Shown: positions 19,990-30,106 of the stretch, in pieces
Layout of the letters: each line of letters begins with the position of its first letter
Numbering within the stretch: position 1 is the first letter of the stretch
Origin: Elgaria multicarinata webbii
Taxonomy: Eukaryota; Chordata; Lepidosauria; Squamata; Anguidae
Assembly: GCF_023053635.1 (NCBI RefSeq)
Contig: NC_086173.1
Span: 145,609,197-145,673,196, forward strand
DNA: 64,000 bases
Direction: 5' to 3'
Position numbers and translations under genes: made by a program
The notes under the pieces: model-generated
What the model saw: only the letters and a program-made list of their open reading frames with translations
The model's database searches: none
What the model was told of the DNA's origin: nothing

Positions 19990-20990
19990 GCACCGGTTTA
20001 CTCCGGTAACCACCGGGGAACACGCAGGATCCGGAGGATCCGGAGTGGGCCAGTGAAACACCGGGACTTGGCCGCGGCCGCCTTACTTGCCTGCAGCCGT
20101 TTTTTTGGGTGCAGCGTTGGCGGGCGACGGCCATCTTGAATTTAACCCCAACTCTTGCGAGAATCATGCGAGTTGTCGGCTGCTGGCTGGGTCTGGGAAC
20201 TCTCGCGAGACCCAGCTAGCAGCTGAGAACTTGCATGATTCCCGCGCGTGCCTGGAAGCTGCGCCGGCCGGGCCAGCGAGGAGGCAGCGCAGCCGCAGGT
20301 GCAGCGGACAAGAAGAGGCGGCCGGAAGTGAGGCGGAGAGGGGACACAAGCCGCGGTGGAGGCGGAGAGCCGCTGCTTGTGCCGCCACTGCGCTGCCGCA
20401 GCAACAATGGCAAGGCCCTGGCAAGGCAAGCGAAGCGGACGCGGGCGGAGGACAAGCTGCAGCAAGCTGGCTGGCAGAGTAAGTGCCGCTGCTTGTGGCC
20501 CGGCGCTGGCCGCCGCTGTCGCCGCCAGCCCGCCGTGGCCGCGCCGCCGCCAAGAAGACACAAACGCGCCTGGAGGTTGCGCCGGCCGGGTCAGCGAGGA
20601 CGCAGGCGCAGCGAACCAAGAAGAGGCGGCCGGCCGGGACCAAGCGAGGCAGAGAGGACACAAGCCGCGGCAGAGGTGGAGAGCCGCGGGAACAAATGCC
20701 GCTGCTGCCGCTTGTGCTGCCGCCGGCACCAAGACAAACAACAATGCAGGGGGGCAGAAGAAGCAGCGGGGGGGGAAGGGGAAGCAGCGTGATGGCGAAC
20801 CAAGGTGGGCAGAGGACAGCGAAGCCGCGAGGACAACCTGGCGGGGCAAGGCCACGGGCAGCACAGGCCAAGCGGAAGCGGAAGGAAGGCAGAGGAGATC
20901 GACCAGCCTCACACCAGGCAGCAGCAGGACACGAGGTGAGCAGGGAGGAGGCAGCTCTGCAACGTGGGAAAAGGTAGGCCAAGGCCACCA
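19990..20990 (+). promoter_or_regulatory. CpG-rich 5' region of the hAT, candidate promoter
   Basis: This kilobase is strikingly GC- and CpG-rich against AT-rich surroundings. It holds a perfect TCTCGCGAGA palindrome at 20201-20210 (the known CpG-island promoter motif bound by BANP), a one-base variant TCTTGCGAGA at 20153-20162, and CGGCCATCTT at 20127-20136, the reverse of a YY1 core. An imperfect repeat with an offset of about 313 bp is visible (GCGCCGGCCGGG at 20266 and 20579). ACGAGGTGAGCAGG at 20931-20944 resembles a splice donor. Promoter function is inference from composition and motifs. Confidence 0.55.
20201..20210. promoter_or_regulatory. TCTCGCGAGA promoter motif
   Basis: A perfect ten-base palindrome within the CpG-rich left part of the hAT. 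This motif is established as an activator site at vertebrate CpG-island promoters. It lies in the centre of an imperfect hairpin (GGCTGGGTCTGG and its partner CGAGACCCAGCTAGC). Confidence 0.6.
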
Positions 20991-21375
20991 TCCTCCTTAA
21001 TTTGGCATGGGGGTGGTGAGGTGGAGGGGGGAAGAGGCTGGGACGCAGGACTAGGGAAAGGCGGGGGGGAGGCTAGAGCTTGAGAGAGGGGGCTTCATTG
21101 CTTCAGCCACTTTAAAACTGGCTATTTTGCAAGTTTTGTCCCTGAAAAATGGATAATGGGTGGTGATGTAATGTTAAAAATGCTCCTTCTCTTCCATTTG
21201 TCCATATTTTTAAAGTGCTAAATACGATGAAGTATATTAAAGCTCCTCTGAGCATACACAGAGTGTGTTTCCCTTGCCACTGAGCATGTGCAGCCTGCCC
21301 TCCCCACACACTTCTCTTGCTGTTGATAATGGGTGGTGATGCTATAATAAGGCTCAGTCTCTTGCTGGTGTTGTG

Positions 21376-21417
<42 letters not shown>

Positions 21418-21690
21418 TATATAGCACCATCAATGTACAGCTATTTACTGTTTTACTCTGTACAGCACCATGTACATTGATGGTGCTATATAAATAATAA
21501 TAATAATAATAATAATGGTGCTGTACAGAGTAAAACAGTAAATAGCGAGACCCTGCCGCATAGGCTTACATTCTAATAAAATCAAAATAAAACAATAAGG
21601 AGAGGAAGAGAATGCAAACAGGCACAGGGTAGGGTAAACAGGCACTGGGTAGGGTAAAACTAACAGTATAAAGTCAGAACAAAATGCATG
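21376..21690 (-). mobile_element. L2-clade LINE 3' end nested in the hAT
   Basis: TATTTATATAGCACCATCAA, GAGACCCTGCCGCATAGG and GAATGCAAACAGGCACAGGG match the 3' untranslated end of the LINE at 35728-35935. A (TTA)n run marks the tail. At 21440-21515 a piece of the same end appears inverted (GTACATTGATGGTGCTATA followed by AATAATAAT), so the insert has a rearranged, back-to-back structure. The surrounding sequence is locally duplicated (GGCTC[A/C]GTCTCTTGCTG at about 21345, 21710 and 21765). Confidence 0.85.
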
Positions 21691-22644
21691 TTGATTTTAA
21701 TATTAATAAGGCTCCGTCTCTTGCTGGTCTTGTGGTAATGCATGTTGATTTTAATATTAATAAGGCTCCGTCTCTTGCTGTTGATGCTGATAATATGATA
21801 TTAATAATGCCAGTTATCCTTTACTTTTCCACGCCCTAATATAATTCCTTGTGCCATGGAGATAATAGATTAGCATTGAACCTGCAAAAACCATTATCTT
21901 TAATGGAAACTGCTCTGGGCCTTTAAACCCAGTAGCTATGCAGTGCATTGCAAATGCAAGATCAAAGTTATAAAGGTGGCCATTCATGACTTTAGACATA
22001 TTCTAAACCTTATCATTTTCTTGCCAGTAATTTTACATGTTGTCTGAAAGTGTTTTCATGTGATAGACATCTTGATATCTAACAACTGCCCTGCATCTTC
22101 ATTGCTACTCACTGTTTCAACATAGCTCTCCAGACAAGGAAATAACTTTGGGCCATTTCACTTGCATGTGATGCAGTTCTGCAAAATTTCCTTAGCATGT
22201 GAAACAGTTGTGTAAAATGTACTTGAGCCTTGAATCTTACCTGCTTCTGAAAAATGGATGCTTTAAATCCATATACTTATGCTATACTGTGTAGTGGCAC
22301 GGTTGTTGTTAGGGTGAGCTGAAATAAGTGACGTGTTTGAGATTGCATTTAAAAGGAACTTGCCTGTGAATTGTAGCTAACTGCTTTGAAGGTGGTTTTG
22401 TTTTATTGTGTTGAACATACACTTAATGTGGATTCTTTGGTGTTCAATACAACTGAACTTTAAAATTAAGAATTATAGTATGTCCAGATTATTTTTGCCT
22501 TGGACAAGAAGTAATGCAGTTTTTCAAAGTTGAAATCTATGTTAAGGGAAGTGTTGTTGTTGTAGTTCTGTCCCTTTTTCCTGCATTTCACGACAGTAAG
22601 AGATTTGTTGTAGGATTCAGAGATGCTCAGTGATCTCTTACTGT

Positions 22645-22656
22645 CTTGTCTTTTAG
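22645..22656 (+). other. Candidate splice acceptor before the transposase
   Basis: CTTGTCTTTTAG, pyrimidine-rich and ending in AG, lies 34 bases before the transposase ATG. Paired with the donor-like site near 20936 it would remove an intron of about 1.7 kb. Confidence 0.45.
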
Positions 22657-22690
22657 ATTCTGGTTTACAACACTGCATAAATACATTATC

Positions 22691-24607
22691 ATGCCAAAAA
22701 CGAAGTGCAAGTTCACACCACAGCTGAGGGCCAAATTTACCTGCTTCAAGAAGGGTTGTGATGAGAATGAGGCTGAGTGCACCATATGCAGGCCTGGCAC
22801 TTACGTGTCTGTTGCACATAAAGCTGCTTTGGATTTGCAAAACCATGTGGACTCAGCGAAGCACAGGGCGGCTGTTCGAGGAGAAAAGTCTTCTTGCAAA
22901 GTCACTGATTTCTTTGTGAAACCAGGAACCAAAACGGAGGATGAGATCACTGCATCGGAGGGTACAATGGCCTTCCACACTGTGATGCATCACCACACCT
23001 TTAGATCAATGGACTGCACCTCTGACTTGTTCAAGACACTATTCCCTGACTCAGAACTAGCCCGGAAGTTTGCACGTGCTCGCACCAAGACAGAAGCAAT
23101 TGTGAGCTCTGTGCTTGCACCACAGTCTGTGGAATATGCCCTGCAAGCAATGAAAGACTACAACATTCCATACTGTGGAGTCTCAACGGATGCAAGCAAC
23201 CATGGTGCGGTGAAAATATTTCCAGTTCTAGTTCAGTATTTTGACTGGAAGAATGGTGGGTTGCAGTCCAAGCTCATCAAACTGAAAAACACACCAAATG
23301 AGACAGCAGATACAATTGCAAACTATGTGAAGGGCACTCTGGAGAAGAACGGCTTGTTGGAGAAGTGCATTGCCTTCACAGGTGACAACTGCAATACCAT
23401 GTTTGGTGGACTACGGCGGGCTGAGCAAGGGAATAACGTCTTTGCAAACTTGAAAAGGCTGCTGCAGAAGACCACTTTGATGGGTGTGGGTTGCTCAGCA
23501 CACATTTTGAACAATTGTGTACATTACGAGGCACAGAAACTAGATGTGAAAGTGGATACTAATATTTCTAATATATACCAATTCTTCCACATTTACACAG
23601 TGAGAACAGAGAGTCTGAAGGAGTATTGCAAATTTGTGGAAATTGACTATAGACAGATGCTTTCCCACTGCAGGACACGGTGGCTATCCTTATTCCCTGC
23701 AATCACAAGGCTACTACAGATGTTTCCAGCCATGAAATCCTTCTTTCTTTCTCTAGACGATCCACCTCCTGAGATCCAGAAGTTCTTTGAAGACAGCTTC
23801 AGCGAGATCTACCTCTGGCACATGCACGCACTCTTGAGCATGTTCCACAAATACATCGAAGAGCTGGAGCGTGAGAACAACTCCGTGGTGGAAGTGTTGA
23901 AATGTTTGGACTCTGTCATGTACGTCCTCCGTGAACGGGAGACCAACAATTTTTTGTCTCTTAAAGTTAGGGAACTCCTGGGGAAAAATCGCAGGGAGGG
24001 ACTTGATGCACGGTGTGACTCATTCTGTGCCCAAGTAAATCAGCAGTACAAGAGGTGCATTGACTATCTCCAGAAGTGGATGAGACCCCTAGAAGAGTTC
24101 TCAATATTCAAATGGATTGCCCTGACTGAGGAACCAAAATGGGCTGATGTGCAGACTACCATGGAGTACTTGACAGAGAAGGGAGTGGTCATCAATGATG
24201 TCAGTTGCTTTGATCAGTTTGCAAATCTGAAAAAATATTTTGAAAGTATGTGTGATGACGTTGACTTCAAAGACTTGATGGCACATCAAAAGTGGACTAA
24301 ATTTTTTGAAAGTTCAAAAACTGCAGATTACTACTCTGAACTGTTGAAGATCGCACAGTTCTTTTATGCAATTCCGTCACACAATGCAAATGTGGAACGT
24401 ATCTTCTCGATGATGGAAACACAGTGGACGAAAGAAAGGAGCCAGTTGTCTGTGGAGACACTGAAAGGACTCTTACAGCTTAAATATAATTACAAGAAAT
24501 GGACTTGCAAGCAGTTTTACCGTTTCCTGTTAAACACTCCACCCCTTTTAAGAAAAATAAGGTCTGGTGAAAAATATTCCAGCCCACGTCAGGAAGAAAA
24601 GTCTTAG
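22691..24607 (+). CDS. hAT-superfamily transposase
   Basis: This 638-residue protein would cut and move the surrounding element by recognising its terminal repeats and acting as an RNase H-fold nuclease. An N-terminal BED-like zinc finger is suggested by Cys30, Cys33, His52 and His58 (CTICRPG ... LQNHVDSAKHR). The catalytic core shows Asp167 in STDASN, Asp232 in FTGDNCN, the hAT C-x2-H motif CSAH at 268-271, an RTRW block near 328-331, and Glu579 in NANVERIFSMM within the C-terminal dimerisation domain. All three acidic residues expected of hAT enzymes are present and no stop interrupts the frame. The frame is open a further 15 codons upstream, but without an ATG and across a CTTGTCTTTTAG splice-acceptor-like site ending at 22656, so ATG 22691 is chosen. 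A 5' exon in the CpG-rich region is likely. Since it lies within a TSD-bounded element, it is a transposon gene, not a domesticated host gene. Confidence 0.93.
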   Translation: MPKTKCKFTPQLRAKFTCFKKGCDENEAECTICRPGTYVSVAHKAALDLQNHVDSAKHRAAVRGEKSSCKVTDFFVKPGTKTEDEITASEGTMAFHTVMHHHTFRSMDCTSDLFKTLFPDSELARKFARARTKTEAIVSSVLAPQSVEYALQAMKDYNIPYCGVSTDASNHGAVKIFPVLVQYFDWKNGGLQSKLIKLKNTPNETADTIANYVKGTLEKNGLLEKCIAFTGDNCNTMFGGLRRAEQGNNVFANLKRLLQKTTLMGVGCSAHILNNCVHYEAQKLDVKVDTNISNIYQFFHIYTVRTESLKEYCKFVEIDYRQMLSHCRTRWLSLFPAITRLLQMFPAMKSFFLSLDDPPPEIQKFFEDSFSEIYLWHMHALLSMFHKYIEELERENNSVVEVLKCLDSVMYVLRERETNNFLSLKVRELLGKNRREGLDARCDSFCAQVNQQYKRCIDYLQKWMRPLEEFSIFKWIALTEEPKWADVQTTMEYLTEKGVVINDVSCFDQFANLKKYFESMCDDVDFKDLMAHQKWTKFFESSKTADYYSELLKIAQFFYAIPSHNANVERIFSMMETQWTKERSQLSVETLKGLLQLKYNYKKWTCKQFYRFLLNTPPLLRKIRSGEKYSSPRQEEKS

Positions 24608-24620
24608 AATTTGTACAGGA

Positions 24621-24626
24621 AATAAA
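24621..24626 (+). promoter_or_regulatory. Polyadenylation signal AATAAA
   Basis: AATAAA occurs 13 bases after the transposase stop codon, in position to end its transcript. Confidence 0.55.
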
Positions 24627-25050
24627 AATATGTTAAATTCTGAAACTGCATATTAGGTATTGTATTTTATATTGTGTTTTGTATTTGTGTTTTTAGTCTT
24701 GATGTTTTATTACTTTTTTAGGGTTTCAATTTTTGTGGCAATACAGGCTAAAAGCCTATTGAAAGAAGTTTATGGCAATTGATAAAATATTGCTGAGATT
24801 TTGTGATTATATGTTTCTACAATTGTATATTGTTTTTCAAATGCCAAGCCATGGTGGACCTCCTGGGTGGGTTACGCAGACCACCAATTTGGAACCACTA
24901 TTCTAATGTGTTCTATGACTGTTGTGGTTGTTTATTAAGTTATAAAAATAAAGAAATAGTTTTATATAAGTGTTAATTCTTTTTTTAGTATTTAATACAT
25001 TATTATAGTAGTTGTGTGCCTTTGGCACTCATTGGTTGCTATCATTTACT

Positions 25051-25114
25051 TTTTGTGAACCACCCAGAGAGCTTCGGCTATTGGGCAGTATAAAAATGTA
25101 ATAAATAAATAAAT
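25051..25114 (+). repeat. LINE-type 3' tail inside the hAT
   Basis: GTGAACCACCCAGAGAGCTT, TTGGGCAGTATAAAAATG and AATAAATAAATAAAT form the shared retroposon tail of this genome, identical in layout to the 3' end of the LINE at 38594-39655 in reverse. Confidence 0.8.
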
Positions 25115-27371
25115 GTGACCGAGGCCACGCCCCCTTGGGGGCCGGACATGTTGAGTTGGCTCCGCCTTGGGGGTGGGCATGTTGGGGTGGCCACGCCTCC
25201 TGAGGGCGGCCATTTTGTCCTCCTTTTTGGTTTCCAAAATATGGTCACCCTAGGAGAACTGGGCCTGACAACTTGATTGTTTAGTAAATTTTCCTTGTGG
25301 TGATTCCTTTGTGTTTTCCTGCTGAACAGAGAGATTCTAAGGATGGAAGGACACATTGCATTTGTAAACAGGTGATCTTTCAAATGTGTGCCTACTGAAT
25401 AATGTGAATTTGGGAGAAAAGGGATTTTTCACAGAGAAATGGAAGGCATTTTTAAATTGTATTTCCATGTGTATTTTATGTTTGTATTTTTGTTTGTGTT
25501 TTATGTAATGGTTTTGTGGTATGTCTGTCTGTGATGTTTTAAACAATAAAATCATTAAATCAGAGAAATGGAGGGCATGAGCAGGTGCTTTCCTCATCCC
25601 GTACCTATTTCTTTTTGAGCCACTTCCCAAAATAAGCCCAAGCAGTAATATTTGAAATTTCAGAGATGGGGCAAAAGGGGAAGGGTTTCAGGGGGAGAGT
25701 AATTGGTAAGTGGTGTGGGAGAAGGCTTAGATGCCCTCACCCACCACCTTCCACTGCTCTCCCCAAATTCCTCCTCCTCCAGTTCCTGTATCTGTGATAT
25801 TCAGGAAGCAGAGAGATAGAACCAGTGTTTTTTCAAGTAATGTGTAGTTCTCCTGTCCTGCCATTCCAGAAGGCAGAAGAATGGACAGAAATTTACATTA
25901 TCAAAAGTTGTCGGCAGGTTCCAGATCTGAAAAGCAACTTTCCAATTTCGTAACTGCGCCTAATTAAAAGTCTTGGACTTGAAGCTAAATGTGTGCCTAA
26001 GGGGAACACTGGGCATTTCTCCTTGGAGGTTTTAAACCTCCAAGCTGCAATACCAGGGTGACGAGAGTACTAGACCTGATTAGGTGTTTCAAAATGACTA
26101 GGCACATATTTTTTTTCTTTCTCTACATATACTGAGCCAGTGGGACTAAGAAAAATATTTCTGAATGAGAAATATAGTTGTCGATTAGGAAAACTCATTG
26201 CCTTTGCAAGTGATCTCAGATCAAAGAACTGAGGGTTTATAAGTCTAAATATTTTTATCTGTGGGAAAAAGGGAACAAGAAAACACCTCATTCCCTACAA
26301 ATGTGGATATTGATCATGCTGTTTTTAATTATCATGAGTGCAAAAAAACCTTCATTAATTCTCTGTTTTAAGTAGCATTTTATATTAGGGTGGGAAGGGT
26401 TGCAAGCAACCGTTTGAATTTTTAATTAAATCACAGTGTATTGTTTAGGGAAACTATCACAAAGTTCATGAAGGAGACATTTAAATCAGAAGGTGCATTA
26501 ACACTTTTCTCTGAATAATTGTAAAGTGTATTTGCTGTTGCAAACACAGGTAGTAAATATAGGTATATGACCCTTAACTTTTATTTTATTTCTTTGTAAT
26601 CACAGTTCCTTGAAAATTTGATTTTCTTATCTGGTTGGTTTTCATGATTAAATAGAGAATGAATAGGAGTTTCTGCACTGTTCATTGATGACAACTATTT
26701 TCATGTTCTTTTCTTTTCAAGCAAATTTCAGACACGCAGGAACAATCAAACGGAGAAGCAAATGTATTTGACATCACGTACATGGTTCACACCTACCACA
26801 TTAATGAAAGACAAAATCATTGCTATTCTGTGGATACATGGCAAAGACAGGACTAAACTCAGACATTAATGCTCAGTTGTTTCAAACAGGAATTTACATG
26901 TACAGAAGATTCCTTCTCTTGCTTTTCACTGAGTTTTGGCAGAGTGCAGCATTCCTGCTGTGTTTCCACCGGAACCTTGCAGAACCTTGAATTGTAAGCA
27001 TTACATGGTTATTTTCACTGTTTTTAGCTCATCAGTCCTCTAAAATGCTGTTTGTTTGTTTGTTTGTTTTAAAAAAACAATTTCTGTATGTTTTAAAATT
27101 TGTTTTATGATGCTTTGAAATTTGGCAAATTGAGTTGGGAATATTATCAAAGGGTGATGGGGTCTAAATCCAGATAATCAATCAATCAAATGAGCAACAG
27201 GATTAATCAGAGCAGCAGATGTAGGAAAAAAATCATATCGCTATTAAAAAAAAAACTTTTTTCTAGAATGCAACTGTGGATATGACCTCAACAGTGATAA
27301 ATTGAATAGTAACAGAAGTTCATTGGAACTCCCTTTGAAGCTAGAAGATCCTTAGCCTAATCCAGCTAGTG

Positions 27372-27460
27372 CAGACTTTCCCAATCTGGTGCCCTCCAGG
27401 CATGTTGGCCTACACCTCCCATCATCCCCAGCCAGCATGCGGAATGCTGAGCCACAGGCA
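27372..27460. mobile_element. Partial foldback MITE (TGCCCTCCAG type)
   Basis: ACTTTCCCAATCTGGTGCCC and CTACACCTCCCATCATCCCC are one arm of the widespread foldback element seen at 3283, 52147 and 57951. The second arm is lost. Confidence 0.6.
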
Positions 27461-27903
27461 CCACATGGGCAGAAGCTGTGCAACATTATGGCTTGATGGG
27501 AAGGGAAGTCCCCCCCACCCCCCGTTCTTTCTACTTGATGGGAAGAAAAGCCATGGCTATAAGGAGATGCTAAGATGTCATTTTCCTCTCCAATCCAAAT
27601 GGTGCATAATGAACTATGTTTGGAGTTTTGTTAGTATCCAGTATTAGTACTACTTAGAGAAAATCAATTGAAATGAATGAGACTAGTTAAGCTGGTCATG
27701 ACTAACCTAAATCCTATTCATTTCAATAGGTCTATTCTAACCAGGATTAACATTGGAAACAATCCTTTGTGTTTGGAGGGAAGTGGAGAAAAGGTCGCTT
27801 GGAATGTGAAATGCTGAGGTAACTGGCAGGGGGCTATTGAAAGGAGCATGGAATGACAGTTGGGGTGGGGATTTTGTCTGTTGACAGCGAGAAGAGAGAC
27901 TGA

Positions 27904-28043
27904 GGCCTTAGCTATACCTAAGGTTTATCCAGGGTTCGTCCAGGGATCGTCTCTGCCTGCTCCTGGGACCCCTGTGTGTCATTTACATGAACAGGGATGA
28001 CCCCGGGACGATCCTGGGATAAACCTTAGGTCTAGCTAAGGCC
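27904..28043. mobile_element. MITE, GGCCTTAGCTA..CCTAAGG ends, 140 bp
   Basis: Ends GGCCTTAGCTATACCTAAGG and CCTTAGGTCTAGCTAAGGCC are nearly perfect 20-base inverted repeats. It lies in OR unit C and is not evident at the matching place in unit A. It is the best-preserved short member of its family in the window. Confidence 0.85.
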
Positions 28044-28939
28044 AGAGAGACAGTAGAGTGTAGAGGAGTTTATCCTAGGCAGGAAACATTTGTGAAATCA
28101 GTTGTTCTAATTGCCTTCAGTTTACCATGAAAATATTTTCACTGAATGCTTCAGACGATGATTTTATTGTGCAATTGCCATGGTCAAACTTAGAACTTCA
28201 TGGTGTGGGTTTTTTCCGATGGCAACATCTTCCATTTGTAACCCTCCTGTGTTTTCCTCACTGATTCTTCTGCCATTTTTCTTGCAGCAATAAAATAATT
28301 AAAGAGGGAAAAACGGAATAGCTGCCCAATGCCTGTTTAATTGGTAGTGCTCAGGGACATCCATCTGGAAGCAGCCATTGTTCCTCCTCAGATAAGCACT
28401 CTGTTTGTTGTTAACTCCTGGTAGCTGTCACTGAAACCTCTGCTTGAAGGGTCTGAGCAGTTTCCTTGGTACCAACCAACACAGTGCTGTTAACACAGTA
28501 AGATTACAGTGTGTGGATTATATAAATTTTAAAGCAGTTTAAATGGGTTTGCCAGTCTAAGGATGACTAGGTAGGGATCTGACACACAGAACTTTTGAAA
28601 TTCTGGTTTGTCTTTCAGATTAGGTATTTCCAGATTGAGGGCTCCTAATGCTACCAGTCAACAAATATTGTGCCACCACCCATCCCTTCCTTGTGAATGA
28701 TTTTGTTCTAATGAGAGAGAGAAAGTTGGAAGTGGTGGCAAAACACAAAGGGGAGTTACACATTGGATGTTGCCTGAGACCCCTGTAAAATTATATGAAT
28801 GAAATAGGATGATCGCACAATAAAGGCCTTCCTGGAAGCATCCACAATTAATGGTGGATTTAATAATTTCATGTCACAGCATTTTCCACAATCCTCTCTT
28901 GTGTTCTCTTTACTTAAAATCCAGGCGCAGGAAGGAGGA

Positions 28940-29875
28940 ATGGGAGGGGAGAATACAACGTCATGGACGAAGTTTGTTCTTGCTGGGCTTCAGCATCAGA
29001 AGTCACCCACCACCTTTCTGGTTGTAATTCTCTTCATGTCCTGTGTTGCTCTGATTGGGAACAACCTCCTTCTCGTTCTCATTAAAACTGACCCTGGCCT
29101 TAAGACCCCAATGTACTTTTTCCTCAGCCAGTTAGCCTTCATGGACCTCTGCCAAATCCTCTCCATTGTTCCCCAAATGACGGTGAATTTTGCAACCCAG
29201 GCGTATGGCATTTCCCTCTATGGTTGTGTCGTCCAGATTTCTGTCACTCTGGCCCTGGGAGGAGCAGAATGCCTCATTCTGGCTACCATGTCTTATGACC
29301 GGTACGTGGCTATATGCAAGCCTCTGCAATATCCAGTCCTCATGAGGAGAGAAATCTGTTATGGGATGTCAGTGGGAGTCTGGTTTTGGTCTTCTGTACA
29401 GGCGTTGACATGTTCCCTGTATGTATTGCCTCTTCCCTACTGCAAGTCCAATGTAATTGATCATTACATGTGTGAATATCCAGCCCTTGTGCAGTTGTCC
29501 TGCTCGGACACTTCTGCATTTAAAAAAGCTACCTACCTTGGGGATTTTCTAGCATTTCTCCTCCCTCTCTCAGTCATTCTTTTTTCCTACCTGGCCATCC
29601 TCTTGCAGGTCCTGAGAACACGCTCCTCTGAGAGAAGCCACAAGGCCTTAGGGACCTGCTTGTCCCATTTGTGTGTAGTGGGGCTCTTCTATGGAACAGG
29701 AATTTTGGTGTATATGACACCTGAATCTGCTTTTTCGCCACAGAAGGCCATGATTAATACAGTGTTTATTACAATTGTACCTGCCCTGACGAACCCTTTC
29801 ATATACAGTCTGAGGAATCGGGATGTGTTAGCAGCACTGAGAAAACTCTTTGGAAGACATAGGTTCCACAAATGA
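28940..29875 (+). CDS. Olfactory receptor, class II, family-2-like (OR-3)
   Basis: An intact 311-residue receptor, the inverted paralogue of OR-1. The full set of OR landmarks is present: NTT glycosylation site, GN in TM1, PMYFFLSQLAFMD, MSYDRYVAICKPLQ, KALGTCLSHL and NPFIYSLRN. Its first 162 residues differ from OR-1 only at position 127 (Lys here, Arg there), while the last 150 differ at roughly twenty positions, including ECL2 (MCEYP against VCDYP) and TM6-TM7. An ATG 69 bases upstream (28871) is in frame, but the CCAG acceptor-like site ending at 28923 supports the start used here. Confidence 0.95.
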   Translation: MGGENTTSWTKFVLAGLQHQKSPTTFLVVILFMSCVALIGNNLLLVLIKTDPGLKTPMYFFLSQLAFMDLCQILSIVPQMTVNFATQAYGISLYGCVVQISVTLALGGAECLILATMSYDRYVAICKPLQYPVLMRREICYGMSVGVWFWSSVQALTCSLYVLPLPYCKSNVIDHYMCEYPALVQLSCSDTSAFKKATYLGDFLAFLLPLSVILFSYLAILLQVLRTRSSERSHKALGTCLSHLCVVGLFYGTGILVYMTPESAFSPQKAMINTVFITIVPALTNPFIYSLRNRDVLAALRKLFGRHRFHK

Positions 29876-30106
29876 TTTTATACAAAGAAAAATGATCAGG
29901 TGACATGTCTTTGAAAACTAGCCTGGTCTACCAAGATAAATTCAGATGAGAAGAATTTATGACTATAGGGTGGTGGTGGGGACATTTTCAGTGTATTTTA
30001 ATTCTATTGTTGTTTTTGATTGATAATTGTAACAAATAATGTATACACATGTTAAATTCAGAGTCAGCCAAGCTCCACTTCCCTCAAATCAAATTGAGTT
30101 AGAAAT

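Larger units (their letters stand above)
19976..25252 (+). mobile_element. Apparently complete hAT transposon, 5.28 kb
   Basis: A perfect 8-bp duplication, GGAGAACT, lies at 19968-19975 and 25253-25260, the size typical of the hAT superfamily. The left end TAGGCTGACCATAGG and the right end TATGGTCACCCTA are inverted repeats (TAGGSTGACCATA). Inside, in order, are a CpG-rich 1-kb 5' region, an intron-like 1.7 kb carrying a nested L2 LINE end, an uninterrupted transposase (22691-24607), a polyadenylation signal, a LINE-type tail (25051-25114), and a right terminus (about 25115-25252) shared with the two non-autonomous copies in the window. The exact TSD and open transposase frame point to a fairly recent insertion. 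Activity is not shown by sequence alone. Confidence 0.92.

Noticed and set aside
20142-21000. Overlapping open frames up to 275 codons on both strands in the GC-rich region
   Set aside because: They are Ala/Arg/Pro/Gly-rich in all frames, overlap on both strands and show no domain. They follow from CpG-rich composition.
22646-22690. N-terminal extension of the transposase
   Set aside because: It starts at TTG, not ATG, and spans a probable splice acceptor; the first ATG is at 22691.
22691-24607. Domesticated host gene of hAT origin
   Set aside because: The gene lies within matching terminal repeats and an exact 8-bp duplication, so it is a transposon insertion rather than an exapted gene.
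27904-28043. A target duplication for the GGCC..GCTAGACC MITEs
   Set aside because: Flanks such as AGAGACTGA and AGAGAGAC look alike but do not align as a fixed-length repeat across the copies.
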